Below, piece by piece: positions 33,301 to 40,079 of a DNA stretch of 47,623 nucleotides. Numbering within the stretch: the first letter of the stretch is position 1; each line of letters opens with the position of its first letter. Under the pieces are notes generated by a model. The model was given only the letters and a program-made list of their open reading frames with translations, had not been told where the DNA came from and did no database searches. A program made the position numbers and the translations under genes. This DNA is from Planctomycetales bacterium. Lineage in GTDB: Bacteria > Planctomycetota > Phycisphaerae > SM23-33. The stretch is taken from positions 1-47,623 of the forward strand of contig JAUWNJ010000024.1 in the NCBI GenBank assembly GCA_030612725.1, written 5' to 3'.

Positions 33301-33381
33301 GTTGTTATGGAAAAAGGGTCGAAGGCGGAATCGGAAGGCGATTTGCGAAAGAAAGGATTGGCCGGAAGGCCCAGGAAATAA
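30349..33381 (+). CDS. Large secreted multidomain beta-helix protein
   Basis: The product is 1010 residues. The start is GTG at 30349 with AAGGAG seven bases upstream, opening a signal peptide that ends NGPVHA near residue 27. Residues 30-125 look like a PKD/Ig-like domain (LVKPGDKITFQVKAENAEKY). Residues 130-350 look like a concanavalin-type jelly roll (HFWIPDEQWHMLTVMYSKDG). A beta-helix occupies about 380-660 (LVIWGGSELILENETLRMHC, FRIENVLFQGKSG). A carboxypeptidase-regulatory-like segment LDVKVVDRNGRPIPNATVVV lies near 690. The tail is basic. I cannot assign an activity. It sits between paralogues 5 and 6, as the smaller beta-helix gene sits between 1 and 2. Confidence 0.82.
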   Translation: MSRIRITSALLAALAGAAVMLHTNGPVHAEPPVIKDFSSTGGQPRNKDNAGDKMYLVKPGDKITFQVKAENAEKYEWQLNKKVQKEAKGNSLIWTVPNEKGTWEIHVKVSNKDGQIHQEWVISTLTKAEAPDLFDYFSDRKVNGRTGEDPWGRPLPEWNTKDKGGKIRSDASKAFLTGRGLSINSDIAHGTWRCRVKCDRSRKYTVRYPNQAAPGFPRIHGDDGRGNKVFWNSSPSDSIHWYFGMQCGFLPGIGGSAGSAWGWIDLSKETFGAGPMHFWIPDEQWHMLTVMYSKDGWFRTWVDESIVPGLMENSPWLKNAKTFEFNLRWAELDCIEVYKDRYVYPVRAGGKRAVYRKYVDHWKAGGGTYCSQPVYDEGIVVEGNNVRLSEIAELVNDKSKFRYDPRTKTADCYTNLVIWGGSELILENETLRMHCKQDGQHRIRVKTSTLVRLVNSTVTSADRHHYLWAFTGLPLLETHKEEAVAAKCTEQKGQRVSQLYYCDSRFVMENSTINNCGNFSLCGPLEVVIKNSRFTNLVNAEYGDHGAVKKDRAWYHGAHRMVRGKKAVLIYNRLPVTDFRIENVLFQGKSGAEPAKVIIIGGEPLVSDQRLVNAKFSNATLTVKRGIKEESHFQYERRYFDAVVSLVNSDCKDVSLDLKTSYDAVDKCDDTYIGARKSEVVSRYFLDVKVVDRNGRPIPNATVVVTNEIDDVRCPSENLLCMYREPEHGVQFFGHARQMRGSYDPAELGGYPWFMRRVKAVIKPAYFIEALKQGRRERQLRIEGIKVQDEKYDDKKRLIGFCRYAGYSRMGRIGYSQKGMKLRNLVFKYDIDDISYYGSGLLKSYRIKGWYTADGKRTRPGKGLAWYIYEFQYNLDKMGNVLSYKEIRRDGEHKHHPVICTREVVVAAVTGKDGHTPLPSDGKHTLVIADYKLDRNNAAKSLTKTDFTHTIEVYADGLKKKITGVNPGPQWYRPDPNKANYTITVVMEKGSKAESEGDLRKKGLAGRPRK

Positions 33382-33395
33382 AAGGAGACCGGGAA

Positions 33396-36215
33396 ATGTC
33401 AGTAACGAGAACGACAAGTGTGCTGTTGGCGGCGCTGGCCGCTGTGATTTTGGCGTCGCCGGACTTCGGCGAGCTCAGTCGAGCCGCGGGCGGATTCGCC
33501 GCCGATAAAGCCAAAGCGACCAACAAAAGCGCCGGCAGGATTAAGGTCGCCAACGCCAAGCCGGCTGCGAAGGTCAAAAGCGAAGGATACAAACCTCTGA
33601 AACCCGGAACGGTCAGAATCTGGGACACGAACAGAAAATACACTCACTTCTACGTGGGCTTCGTAGCCTGGAAGGACCGGGCCATGTGGACCCAGGTTCC
33701 CTACGGCAAGACAGGCCATAAGTTCAAAGGCGAAGCCGTGATGGAGAACGACAATATGTTCCTCTTCCTCCACTCCGGTAAGCAGTCCGGGCCGATACTC
33801 TATGCCAAACTGGGCAAGGGGAAGCATTCCATCCACAACGCTTTGTACCGTGTCTGGTGGGAGGACGGCGGAAAGGTTCATCACTATGACACTCCCCCGC
33901 GGGAGAACCGAATCGAGAAGAATAACGCGGGTGAAGCGGTGATAGTGAACCTCGCCGCCGGCCACAATTTCACCAAAAGCAACAAACTGTACGGCAAAAT
34001 GATCAATGCCGGACGGTATCGGATACTCGGCGGCAGGCACTGGCTTGAGGTAACGCCGGTCAAAGGCAAAAAGGCGGACGAGATGGGTTATCACGGCGAG
34101 GCGCGTGTGATGCTCGTGCCGGACTATAAGAACGGCAACGATTACGTATTCGACTCGACAGAGAACCGCTACGCGACCTATGGTCGGCACGGTTCGCCGG
34201 ATGAACCGGTTCTTCCATCGAGGCGGGCTGACACGGTCAGGGCGGCCACGGACAGGCCGGGGTGGGGCTCATACCCGATGACCCCCCCGGGCAGCAAGAT
34301 GCTTATCGACCTCCAGATGAGCGGCGGGCAGTTCATGTGGACAATGACCTATCCCTCGTGGAAGGTGGCCAAACCCTACATTAACTGGTGCGTGGGCGGC
34401 AGGCTGGACCGATGGCCTCCATGGCGGGGAAGGCGCGACAGGGGCGGCAACGTCTGGAGCGCGCCCTACGGCTGCTTCGGTAATCAGAAAATAGTGGTCG
34501 GCGTGCTCAACAGCCCCGGCAGTTGGCACCCTGAGGTCGTCGGGACCCCGCTGAAAGGCGGTTTCGTGGACGGTAAACCGGTCCAGGCCGGCGAAAAATA
34601 CACCTGCAAGTGGAAAGCCCGGTACGCCGGTAAGTGGCGAATGACCGCACGCTTCCGAGACGACAAAGCGCCGGGTAAGGGGCGGTATTACTCCCAGCAG
34701 GCAACGATGGACAAAGGCGGCAAATTTGTATTCACCTGCCCCGCCGCCGGCAAACTTGAGTACATCATTCTGTACCTTTACGACAGGACGGACAAGACCC
34801 CGCCTGAGGTCGGAACACCGATGGACGTCTATCGGGAAACGATCACGGGAAAGAAGGTCAAATCGACCGCACCGGCCGACAAGGTAAAGGGCGGTCGGGC
34901 GACCGGACTGAAGGCGGGAGTTGCGACGGTCAGGATCACGCCTCCTGTCGGCGTCATCACCAACGGCGGAAAGAAGACCACCGGCGTCGCCGGCGAACTG
35001 TTCGCCAAGGCGCTGGTTCTCAACGACGGGAAGACCACTGCGGCGCTGATAACCGCGGATGTGATACTGTTGGGTAAGAAAATTGTGGCAGAGACGCGCG
35101 AGCGGATCGAAAAGACAACCGGCATCCCCGGCTCGCACGTGATGTTCGCAGCCTCACACACGCACTGTTCCCCTGTAACCATGCGCCAGGCCTGGGGCAC
35201 GGGGGCGAAAATGGTGCCCGATCAGAGTTACCTCGACAAGTTGGTGACGAAGATGGCGGGCGCTGTGTCCGAGGCGAACTCGCGACTGGTCGAGGTGAGA
35301 GTCGGCGTGGGTGAAGGGCGAGCGCCATATAACATCAATCGCTGGATTCCCACGCCGAAGGGTCGCCTTGCCTTCAGATGGGGCCCCTACCCCGCCGGTC
35401 CGACCGACGAGACGCTGTCGGTTCTTCGGCTGGACCGGACGGACGGAACGCCGCTGGCTGCGGTGGTCAACTTCGCCGCACACCCCACCGTGATGAGTTG
35501 GGGCAGGCAATTCTGCGGCGACTTTCCCGGCTTCCTTCAGGAGACCCTGGAGAAGGTTTATGACGGGAAGATGACGGTAATGTTCATCAACGGGGCGGCT
35601 GGGGATTTAAAGATCAAGTGGCTGTGGAAGAGGAGGCGCGGCTCGCTCGGTTTTGCCTACGGCGGCGCCAAAGACGCCCGACGATGGGGAAGGATTATTG
35701 CCGGCGTGGCGCTGACGGTTCTGGAACAGGTCAAGACGAACAATCAGCCGCTACGGATCAGTATTTCCTCAAAGCAGGTCGAGTTTCCGATGGTTCCTTT
35801 GCCGTCGGCCGAGGATGTCCAGAAGCAATTGGCTGCGAAACGCAAGGCTGGCAGGAACACTACCTGGGAAGAGCGCATCCTTCCGTCGCTGCGGGATGGG
35901 ACGGCCCCGAAGACAATTGCCGGTGAGGTCCAGTTGCTGCGACTGGGCGATGATATCGCCCTGCTGGCGGTTCCCGGTGAGTTGTTTGTCGAGGTGGGCC
36001 TGCGAATGAAGAAGGAACTGGGCTGCAAGCACCTGTTCATCGTCGGCTTCGCCAATGGCTATGTCGGGTATTTGCCTTCCGCGAGGTTTGCCCAGCTGGA
36101 GGGCAACAGGAAGGTTTACGAGTGGTACAAGTTTTTCTGGTATCCCGCCGGATTTTCCGAGGGCGTTGAGCCGGCGCTGATGTCGGCTGCGAAGGAACTG
36201 ACCGGAGTGAAATAA
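33396..36215 (+). CDS. Array paralogue 6 fused to a neutral/alkaline ceramidase domain
   Basis: The product is 939 residues. Residues 1-480 are a full array-family protein: signal peptide, GTVRIWDTNRKYTHFYVGFV, WTQVPYGKTGHKFKGEAVME, YHGEARVML, MTYPSWKVAKPY, YAGKWRMTARF, YLYDRTDKTP and TPMDVYRE. After a linker (VKSTAPADKVKGG), residues of about 505-939 match neutral ceramidase: GLKAGVATVRITPPVGV, ITADVILLGKKIVAETRERI, the metal-ligand block FAASHTHCSP, NFAAHPTVMS and FINGAAGDLK. Ceramidases cleave the amide of ceramide; bacterial relatives can have other substrates. The ATG at 33396 follows AAAGGAG, 14 bases after the beta-helix gene. The frame is continuous across the junction. Confidence 0.9.
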   Translation: MSVTRTTSVLLAALAAVILASPDFGELSRAAGGFAADKAKATNKSAGRIKVANAKPAAKVKSEGYKPLKPGTVRIWDTNRKYTHFYVGFVAWKDRAMWTQVPYGKTGHKFKGEAVMENDNMFLFLHSGKQSGPILYAKLGKGKHSIHNALYRVWWEDGGKVHHYDTPPRENRIEKNNAGEAVIVNLAAGHNFTKSNKLYGKMINAGRYRILGGRHWLEVTPVKGKKADEMGYHGEARVMLVPDYKNGNDYVFDSTENRYATYGRHGSPDEPVLPSRRADTVRAATDRPGWGSYPMTPPGSKMLIDLQMSGGQFMWTMTYPSWKVAKPYINWCVGGRLDRWPPWRGRRDRGGNVWSAPYGCFGNQKIVVGVLNSPGSWHPEVVGTPLKGGFVDGKPVQAGEKYTCKWKARYAGKWRMTARFRDDKAPGKGRYYSQQATMDKGGKFVFTCPAAGKLEYIILYLYDRTDKTPPEVGTPMDVYRETITGKKVKSTAPADKVKGGRATGLKAGVATVRITPPVGVITNGGKKTTGVAGELFAKALVLNDGKTTAALITADVILLGKKIVAETRERIEKTTGIPGSHVMFAASHTHCSPVTMRQAWGTGAKMVPDQSYLDKLVTKMAGAVSEANSRLVEVRVGVGEGRAPYNINRWIPTPKGRLAFRWGPYPAGPTDETLSVLRLDRTDGTPLAAVVNFAAHPTVMSWGRQFCGDFPGFLQETLEKVYDGKMTVMFINGAAGDLKIKWLWKRRRGSLGFAYGGAKDARRWGRIIAGVALTVLEQVKTNNQPLRISISSKQVEFPMVPLPSAEDVQKQLAAKRKAGRNTTWEERILPSLRDGTAPKTIAGEVQLLRLGDDIALLAVPGELFVEVGLRMKKELGCKHLFIVGFANGYVGYLPSARFAQLEGNRKVYEWYKFFWYPAGFSEGVEPALMSAAKELTGVK

Positions 36216-36227
36216 CAAGGCGGGCAA

Positions 36228-38438
36228 ATGCGAATACAGGTTATTCAAGCCACGTTGTTTCTCGGAGTCGCCGCTTGCAGTTGCGGGGCGGCTGGGGCGG
36301 ACCAAAAGCAACTCGCCAAGCCCTGGGAGCATGAGGTTACCGAGGACCTTCACGTCAAAAAGTACCCCGGAAACAAGGTCATGTGGGACCTTCTGACCCG
36401 CCTTGCCTACGAAATGCACGACGACGCACTGTCGGGAGTAACGAATCGGGAACAGTGGAAGAAGGAACGCCCCGTAATCAGAGAACATTTTCTCTACATG
36501 CTCGCCCTGGAGCACGCGATAAAAGAGCCGGCAAAGGCCGTCGTCGCAGCCAAGGCCGAAGCGGGCGGCTATGTCGCCGAAGCCATTGTTCATTCAACCT
36601 ATGATGGCTGTTCGGGACAGGGACTGCTTATGTATCCCCGGAAGATTACCAATCCGCTTCGGCTTGTCATTTGGGGAGATAACTGGGGAATGGGGCCGGG
36701 CAGTGTGTCGGGGCCATTGAAAGAAGGAATGAAATGGGTCCGGAACGGATATGCAATCTTCTTTCTCGACACAGTGGGCCACTCGCACCACAAAAGCGTC
36801 GCACTGTACGGTAAGTGGTGGTGGCTTTCGCACGGGCAGAACGAACCCGGAGAGAATGTAATCAGGTACCTCAAAGCGATTGATTATCTTGCTTCAAGAA
36901 AAGAAATCGATTCCCGGCGCATCGGCGTTTTCGGAATTTCCGGCTGGGGAGCATGCACCTGGTATGTCGCGGCGCTGGATGAAAGAGTGGCGGCTGCGGT
37001 TCCAGCAATAGCATCAACTGCTCTTGCCAAAGCGTTGATTTCCTCTCCCGAACTGGGACTGACGGAAAAACCCGAATGGATACGCACCAGAAAAATCAAG
37101 GCCAACTGGAAGGGGCTGACCGCTTCAGCCGGCGGTTGTGATCAGGCGTATTTCTACAACTGCTACAGGCATGATGCGCCTGATATTGAGGCATTGTGCG
37201 CGCCACGCAATGTTCTGGAAATCGCCGGAGAGATAGACGACTTTGCACAAGGCGCACCGGATAACCACGCCAGGATGAAAAAGGTATGGGACTTTTATCC
37301 GAAACGCGGAAATCTGGCTTTGTACGAGCATACCGGTGGTCATAACCTGGGGCCGTTGGGCAAAGTCAAACGTGATGAGTGGTTCGCCCGTCATCTGAAA
37401 CCGACTGCAATGACGCAACTGAAAGATTCGCCTGATACTGTGAAGGCTCTCAGTAAATCGCTGGCGAAGTGGAAGAAAACTCCTGATTCATGGGGAAATC
37501 CGAGGAAAAGACCCGAAATTTGGTCTTTTGTCAAACTGGCCAAGCCGCCCGCGATTAAAAATACCGGACAATGGGAGAAGTATAAAAAGAAAGTTCTGGC
37601 AGACCTGAAAGAAAAGGTCTTCGGGGGATTCCCCGTCCGGAAGTGTGCTCTGAATGTAAAACGGGGCGAGGAAGTTAAAGAAAAAAATTACGTCCGACAG
37701 GATGTTACCTTTGCCGTTGAACGGGGAGTGAGGCTTTCAGCGAGGCTGTACCGCCCCGCGAAATTCAATCGTGCAATGCCGGCTTTAATCTATATCAACA
37801 ACTCGTACAAGGAGTCGGGTGGAACTCTACCACCGGAATTGAAACCTCTCACAAAGGATCACGTTATTCTGTCTCTCGATGTCAGGGGATTCGGTATTAC
37901 CCGGATCGGCGGCAAATACGTCCAATGGCCTCCCGATTATTACATATCCTGGCCCTGGTTTCTTCAGCGGTGCGCTTCACTTACGGGAAGAACCTTCGAT
38001 TCCATGCGCGTATGGGACGTAATGCGGGCGGTTGATTTTCTGGTGGAACACCCGGCCGTTGATAAAAAGAACATCTGTGTTTATGGAAAACCAGCCGGCG
38101 GCTTGGATGAAGTAAATGTCCCGAAGAAGGAAATTGTGGGGATAAGCGGGCCTGGGCAGAAGGAAACCGACCTGGGAATTGTAGGGTTATATGCAGCCGT
38201 TTTGGATTCACGGATTACCCGTGTTTTCCTCAACAACCCGTCCACGACCCATTTCAAGAACAATCGCACCATATACCTAAATGTTCTCAGGATACTGGAC
38301 ATACCCCAAGCGGCTGCATTGGTCGCGCCGCGCGAGGTGGTTTTCATCGGCGAGATGCCCGACGAGTTCGAGTGGTCAAAGGAAATTTGTAAAATATTGG
38401 GGGAAAACAGTATGCGGACAGGCGATTTTTCAGAATAA
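36228..38438 (+). CDS. Secreted tandem-domain alpha/beta hydrolase, acetylxylan-esterase-like
   Basis: The product is 736 residues with a short signal peptide (LFLGVAACSCGAAGA). Two alpha/beta hydrolase units are seen. The first, at about 100-395, has the nucleophile elbow FGISGWGACTWYVAALDERV (Ser near 237) and the His in LYEHTGGHNLGP. The second, at about 450-736, has VILSLDVRGFGITRIGGKYV and VYGKPAGGLDEVN at the elbow position, where no Ser is present, so this half is probably inactive or rewired. Such esterases remove acetyl or similar groups from glycans. It starts 12 bases after the ceramidase fusion. The C-terminal end may be frameshifted near GGGGGAAAA at 38398-38406. Confidence 0.82.
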   Translation: MRIQVIQATLFLGVAACSCGAAGADQKQLAKPWEHEVTEDLHVKKYPGNKVMWDLLTRLAYEMHDDALSGVTNREQWKKERPVIREHFLYMLALEHAIKEPAKAVVAAKAEAGGYVAEAIVHSTYDGCSGQGLLMYPRKITNPLRLVIWGDNWGMGPGSVSGPLKEGMKWVRNGYAIFFLDTVGHSHHKSVALYGKWWWLSHGQNEPGENVIRYLKAIDYLASRKEIDSRRIGVFGISGWGACTWYVAALDERVAAAVPAIASTALAKALISSPELGLTEKPEWIRTRKIKANWKGLTASAGGCDQAYFYNCYRHDAPDIEALCAPRNVLEIAGEIDDFAQGAPDNHARMKKVWDFYPKRGNLALYEHTGGHNLGPLGKVKRDEWFARHLKPTAMTQLKDSPDTVKALSKSLAKWKKTPDSWGNPRKRPEIWSFVKLAKPPAIKNTGQWEKYKKKVLADLKEKVFGGFPVRKCALNVKRGEEVKEKNYVRQDVTFAVERGVRLSARLYRPAKFNRAMPALIYINNSYKESGGTLPPELKPLTKDHVILSLDVRGFGITRIGGKYVQWPPDYYISWPWFLQRCASLTGRTFDSMRVWDVMRAVDFLVEHPAVDKKNICVYGKPAGGLDEVNVPKKEIVGISGPGQKETDLGIVGLYAAVLDSRITRVFLNNPSTTHFKNNRTIYLNVLRILDIPQAAALVAPREVVFIGEMPDEFEWSKEICKILGENSMRTGDFSE

Positions 38439-38542
38439 TGATCGGCGCCCCGGATGTCTATCGCTGGACAATCCCGGGCAGACCATCGGGAAAGGAAAAT
38501 AAGTCGCATGATGCGATACCTTTCTGTGTTTTCCGTGTTTAG
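38438..38542 (+). pseudogene. Possible remnant or frameshifted tail after the esterase gene
   Basis: A frame just downstream of the esterase reads IGAPDVYRWTIPGRPSGKEN. It weakly resembles the C-terminal end of array paralogues, such as TPMDVYRETITGKKVKS in paralogue 6. It could be a scrap of a deleted paralogue or the true esterase tail reached by a one-base shift at 38398-38406. The match is short and may be chance. Confidence 0.25.
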
Positions 38543-38574
38543 TAGCAGGATACCCGTGAACGTTCACAGGCCAT
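38525..38574 (+). promoter_or_regulatory. 50-bp upstream repeat, copy A, with GTGAACGTTCAC palindrome
   Basis: This segment is 49/50 identical to 40001-40050. It contains the perfect 12-bp palindrome GTGAACGTTCAC at 38556-38567. It ends about 30 bases before the start codon of paralogue 7. It may be an operator, an RNA leader element or a repeat copied with the gene. Confidence 0.7.
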
Positions 38575-38603
38575 TTGATGCCGCTATTACAGGAGACTAA
38601 AAA

Positions 38604-39977
38604 ATGTCGGTAACGAGAACAACAATTGTGGTGTTGACGGTTTGGGCCGCTGTGATTTTGGCGGGGTCGATGACCGGATTTGCCGCCGATGAGGCCAAGA
38701 CGACCAACACCGCCGCCAAGGTCAAGGCCGCCGCCGGTCGGCAACCGAAGCCGACCACTCGCCCAGCCAAGACGCCTGAACCGACTGCCGCTGATGCCGC
38801 GAAGGTCAAGCCCGGGGGAGGTCCCGGCATCCGGCTGTGGGATACAGGCCGGACAGTTACCAAGAAACACTACGGAATGGCGCGCCAGTGGGCGTACCGC
38901 AACGAATGGAAACTCGTGCCATACGGCAAGACCGACTACAAGTTCAAAGGCGACGCCATGCTGGAGGGTGAGAGTTTTTTCCTGTCATTTCACTCCACCA
39001 TGCGTGACGCGGTGATGCTCTGCGCCAAGATTCCGCCTAACAACCTCGTCAAGAACCACCGCGCGAAGACCGTCTGGCCTGGTCGGCATAACGAGTTCTA
39101 CCGCGCCTACAAGTCGAAAGGCGGAGGAAACGTCTATGGCGAGGGGAACGATATGACCAAGTTCAGGATCAAGAAGTACGACAAGAACGAAATCATCGTA
39201 CAGGCTTCTTCCAACCTGACGCGGGGAGTCGTCGTAACGACCGTCTATCGGACATTGGCAGGGCGTCATTGGCTGGAGATAACGCCGGTGAGGGCCACCA
39301 GTCAGGGGATGCACGGCGAGACGCGAATAGTGGTCGGTCCGGAAGGACAAGCCGACGGCGGCGATTATGTCGCCGACACTCTCAAGATGCCCCGGAATAA
39401 AACCTCGTACCTTTCTCCGAAAGCCAAAATGATGCTGAACCTTCAGATCAGGCTCTACGGCGGAGTCCCATCCACAGGGCACTATGTGTGGGTGATGACC
39501 TGGCCTGATACAAAGCAGGCCAAACCCTACTTTTACAATCACGTCGGTGGCGACCCGGCAGGTTGGAATCATATCGGCGAAGGCTACCCGCCGATATGGA
39601 CGGCGCCATTCGCTCACTACGGCAAGGGCAAAAACGCCAAAATCGTGGTGGGCTGCCTGAACAACCTGGAAAACTGGAATTACGAGCGAGTGAATAAGCA
39701 AATCGCCGCCGGCGACGACTACACCAGCAGCCGGAAGGCGCCGTATCCGGGAAAGTGGAGACTCACCGGCTGTGTGGACGGCAAATACTATACTCAGACA
39801 ATTGTCCAGACCGGTACCGACGGTAAATTCACTTTCCGCAGCCCCGTTTCGGGGACGCTGGAATACCTCCTGATGTACCTTTACGACCGGACCGACAAGA
39901 CCCCGGGTAACATCTCCACCCCGATGGACATCTACCGGCAGGGGATCCTGCCCAAGCCGTCGAAAAAGAGCAAATAA
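38604..39977 (+). CDS. Array paralogue 7, secreted protein of unknown function
   Basis: The product is 457 residues with a signal peptide (MSVTRTTIVVLTVWAAVILA, then GSMTGFA). A low-complexity Ala/Pro/Thr/Lys linker follows at about 30-72, and the family body starts at GPGIRLWDTGRTVTKKHYGM. Landmarks are KLVPYGKTDYKFKGD, LEGESFFLSFHSTMRDAVML, TTVYRTLAGRHWLEITPVRA, QGMHGETRI, VMTWPDTKQAKPYF, YPGKWRLTGCVDGKYYTQ and STPMDIYRQ. It lacks the W.HYQKI insert region that several siblings carry before GKWR and is shorter there. The leader is nearly the same as those of paralogues 6 and 8. AGGAGAC lies nine bases upstream. Confidence 0.84.
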   Translation: MSVTRTTIVVLTVWAAVILAGSMTGFAADEAKTTNTAAKVKAAAGRQPKPTTRPAKTPEPTAADAAKVKPGGGPGIRLWDTGRTVTKKHYGMARQWAYRNEWKLVPYGKTDYKFKGDAMLEGESFFLSFHSTMRDAVMLCAKIPPNNLVKNHRAKTVWPGRHNEFYRAYKSKGGGNVYGEGNDMTKFRIKKYDKNEIIVQASSNLTRGVVVTTVYRTLAGRHWLEITPVRATSQGMHGETRIVVGPEGQADGGDYVADTLKMPRNKTSYLSPKAKMMLNLQIRLYGGVPSTGHYVWVMTWPDTKQAKPYFYNHVGGDPAGWNHIGEGYPPIWTAPFAHYGKGKNAKIVVGCLNNLENWNYERVNKQIAAGDDYTSSRKAPYPGKWRLTGCVDGKYYTQTIVQTGTDGKFTFRSPVSGTLEYLLMYLYDRTDKTPGNISTPMDIYRQGILPKPSKKSK

Positions 39978-40000
39978 AGTCATCCGGAGCGATACATCAT

Positions 40001-40050
40001 TGTGTTTTCCGTGTTTAGTAGTAGGATACCCGTGAACGTTCACAGGCCAT
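40001..40050 (+). promoter_or_regulatory. 50-bp upstream repeat, copy B, with GTGAACGTTCAC palindrome
   Basis: This is the second copy of the element at 38525-38574, with one difference (T for C). The palindrome is at 40032-40043, and the ATG of paralogue 8 is 29 bases after the element. The position relative to the start codon is kept in both copies. Confidence 0.7.
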
Positions 40051-40079
40051 ACCAGGCCGGAATATAAGGAGACTAAAAA

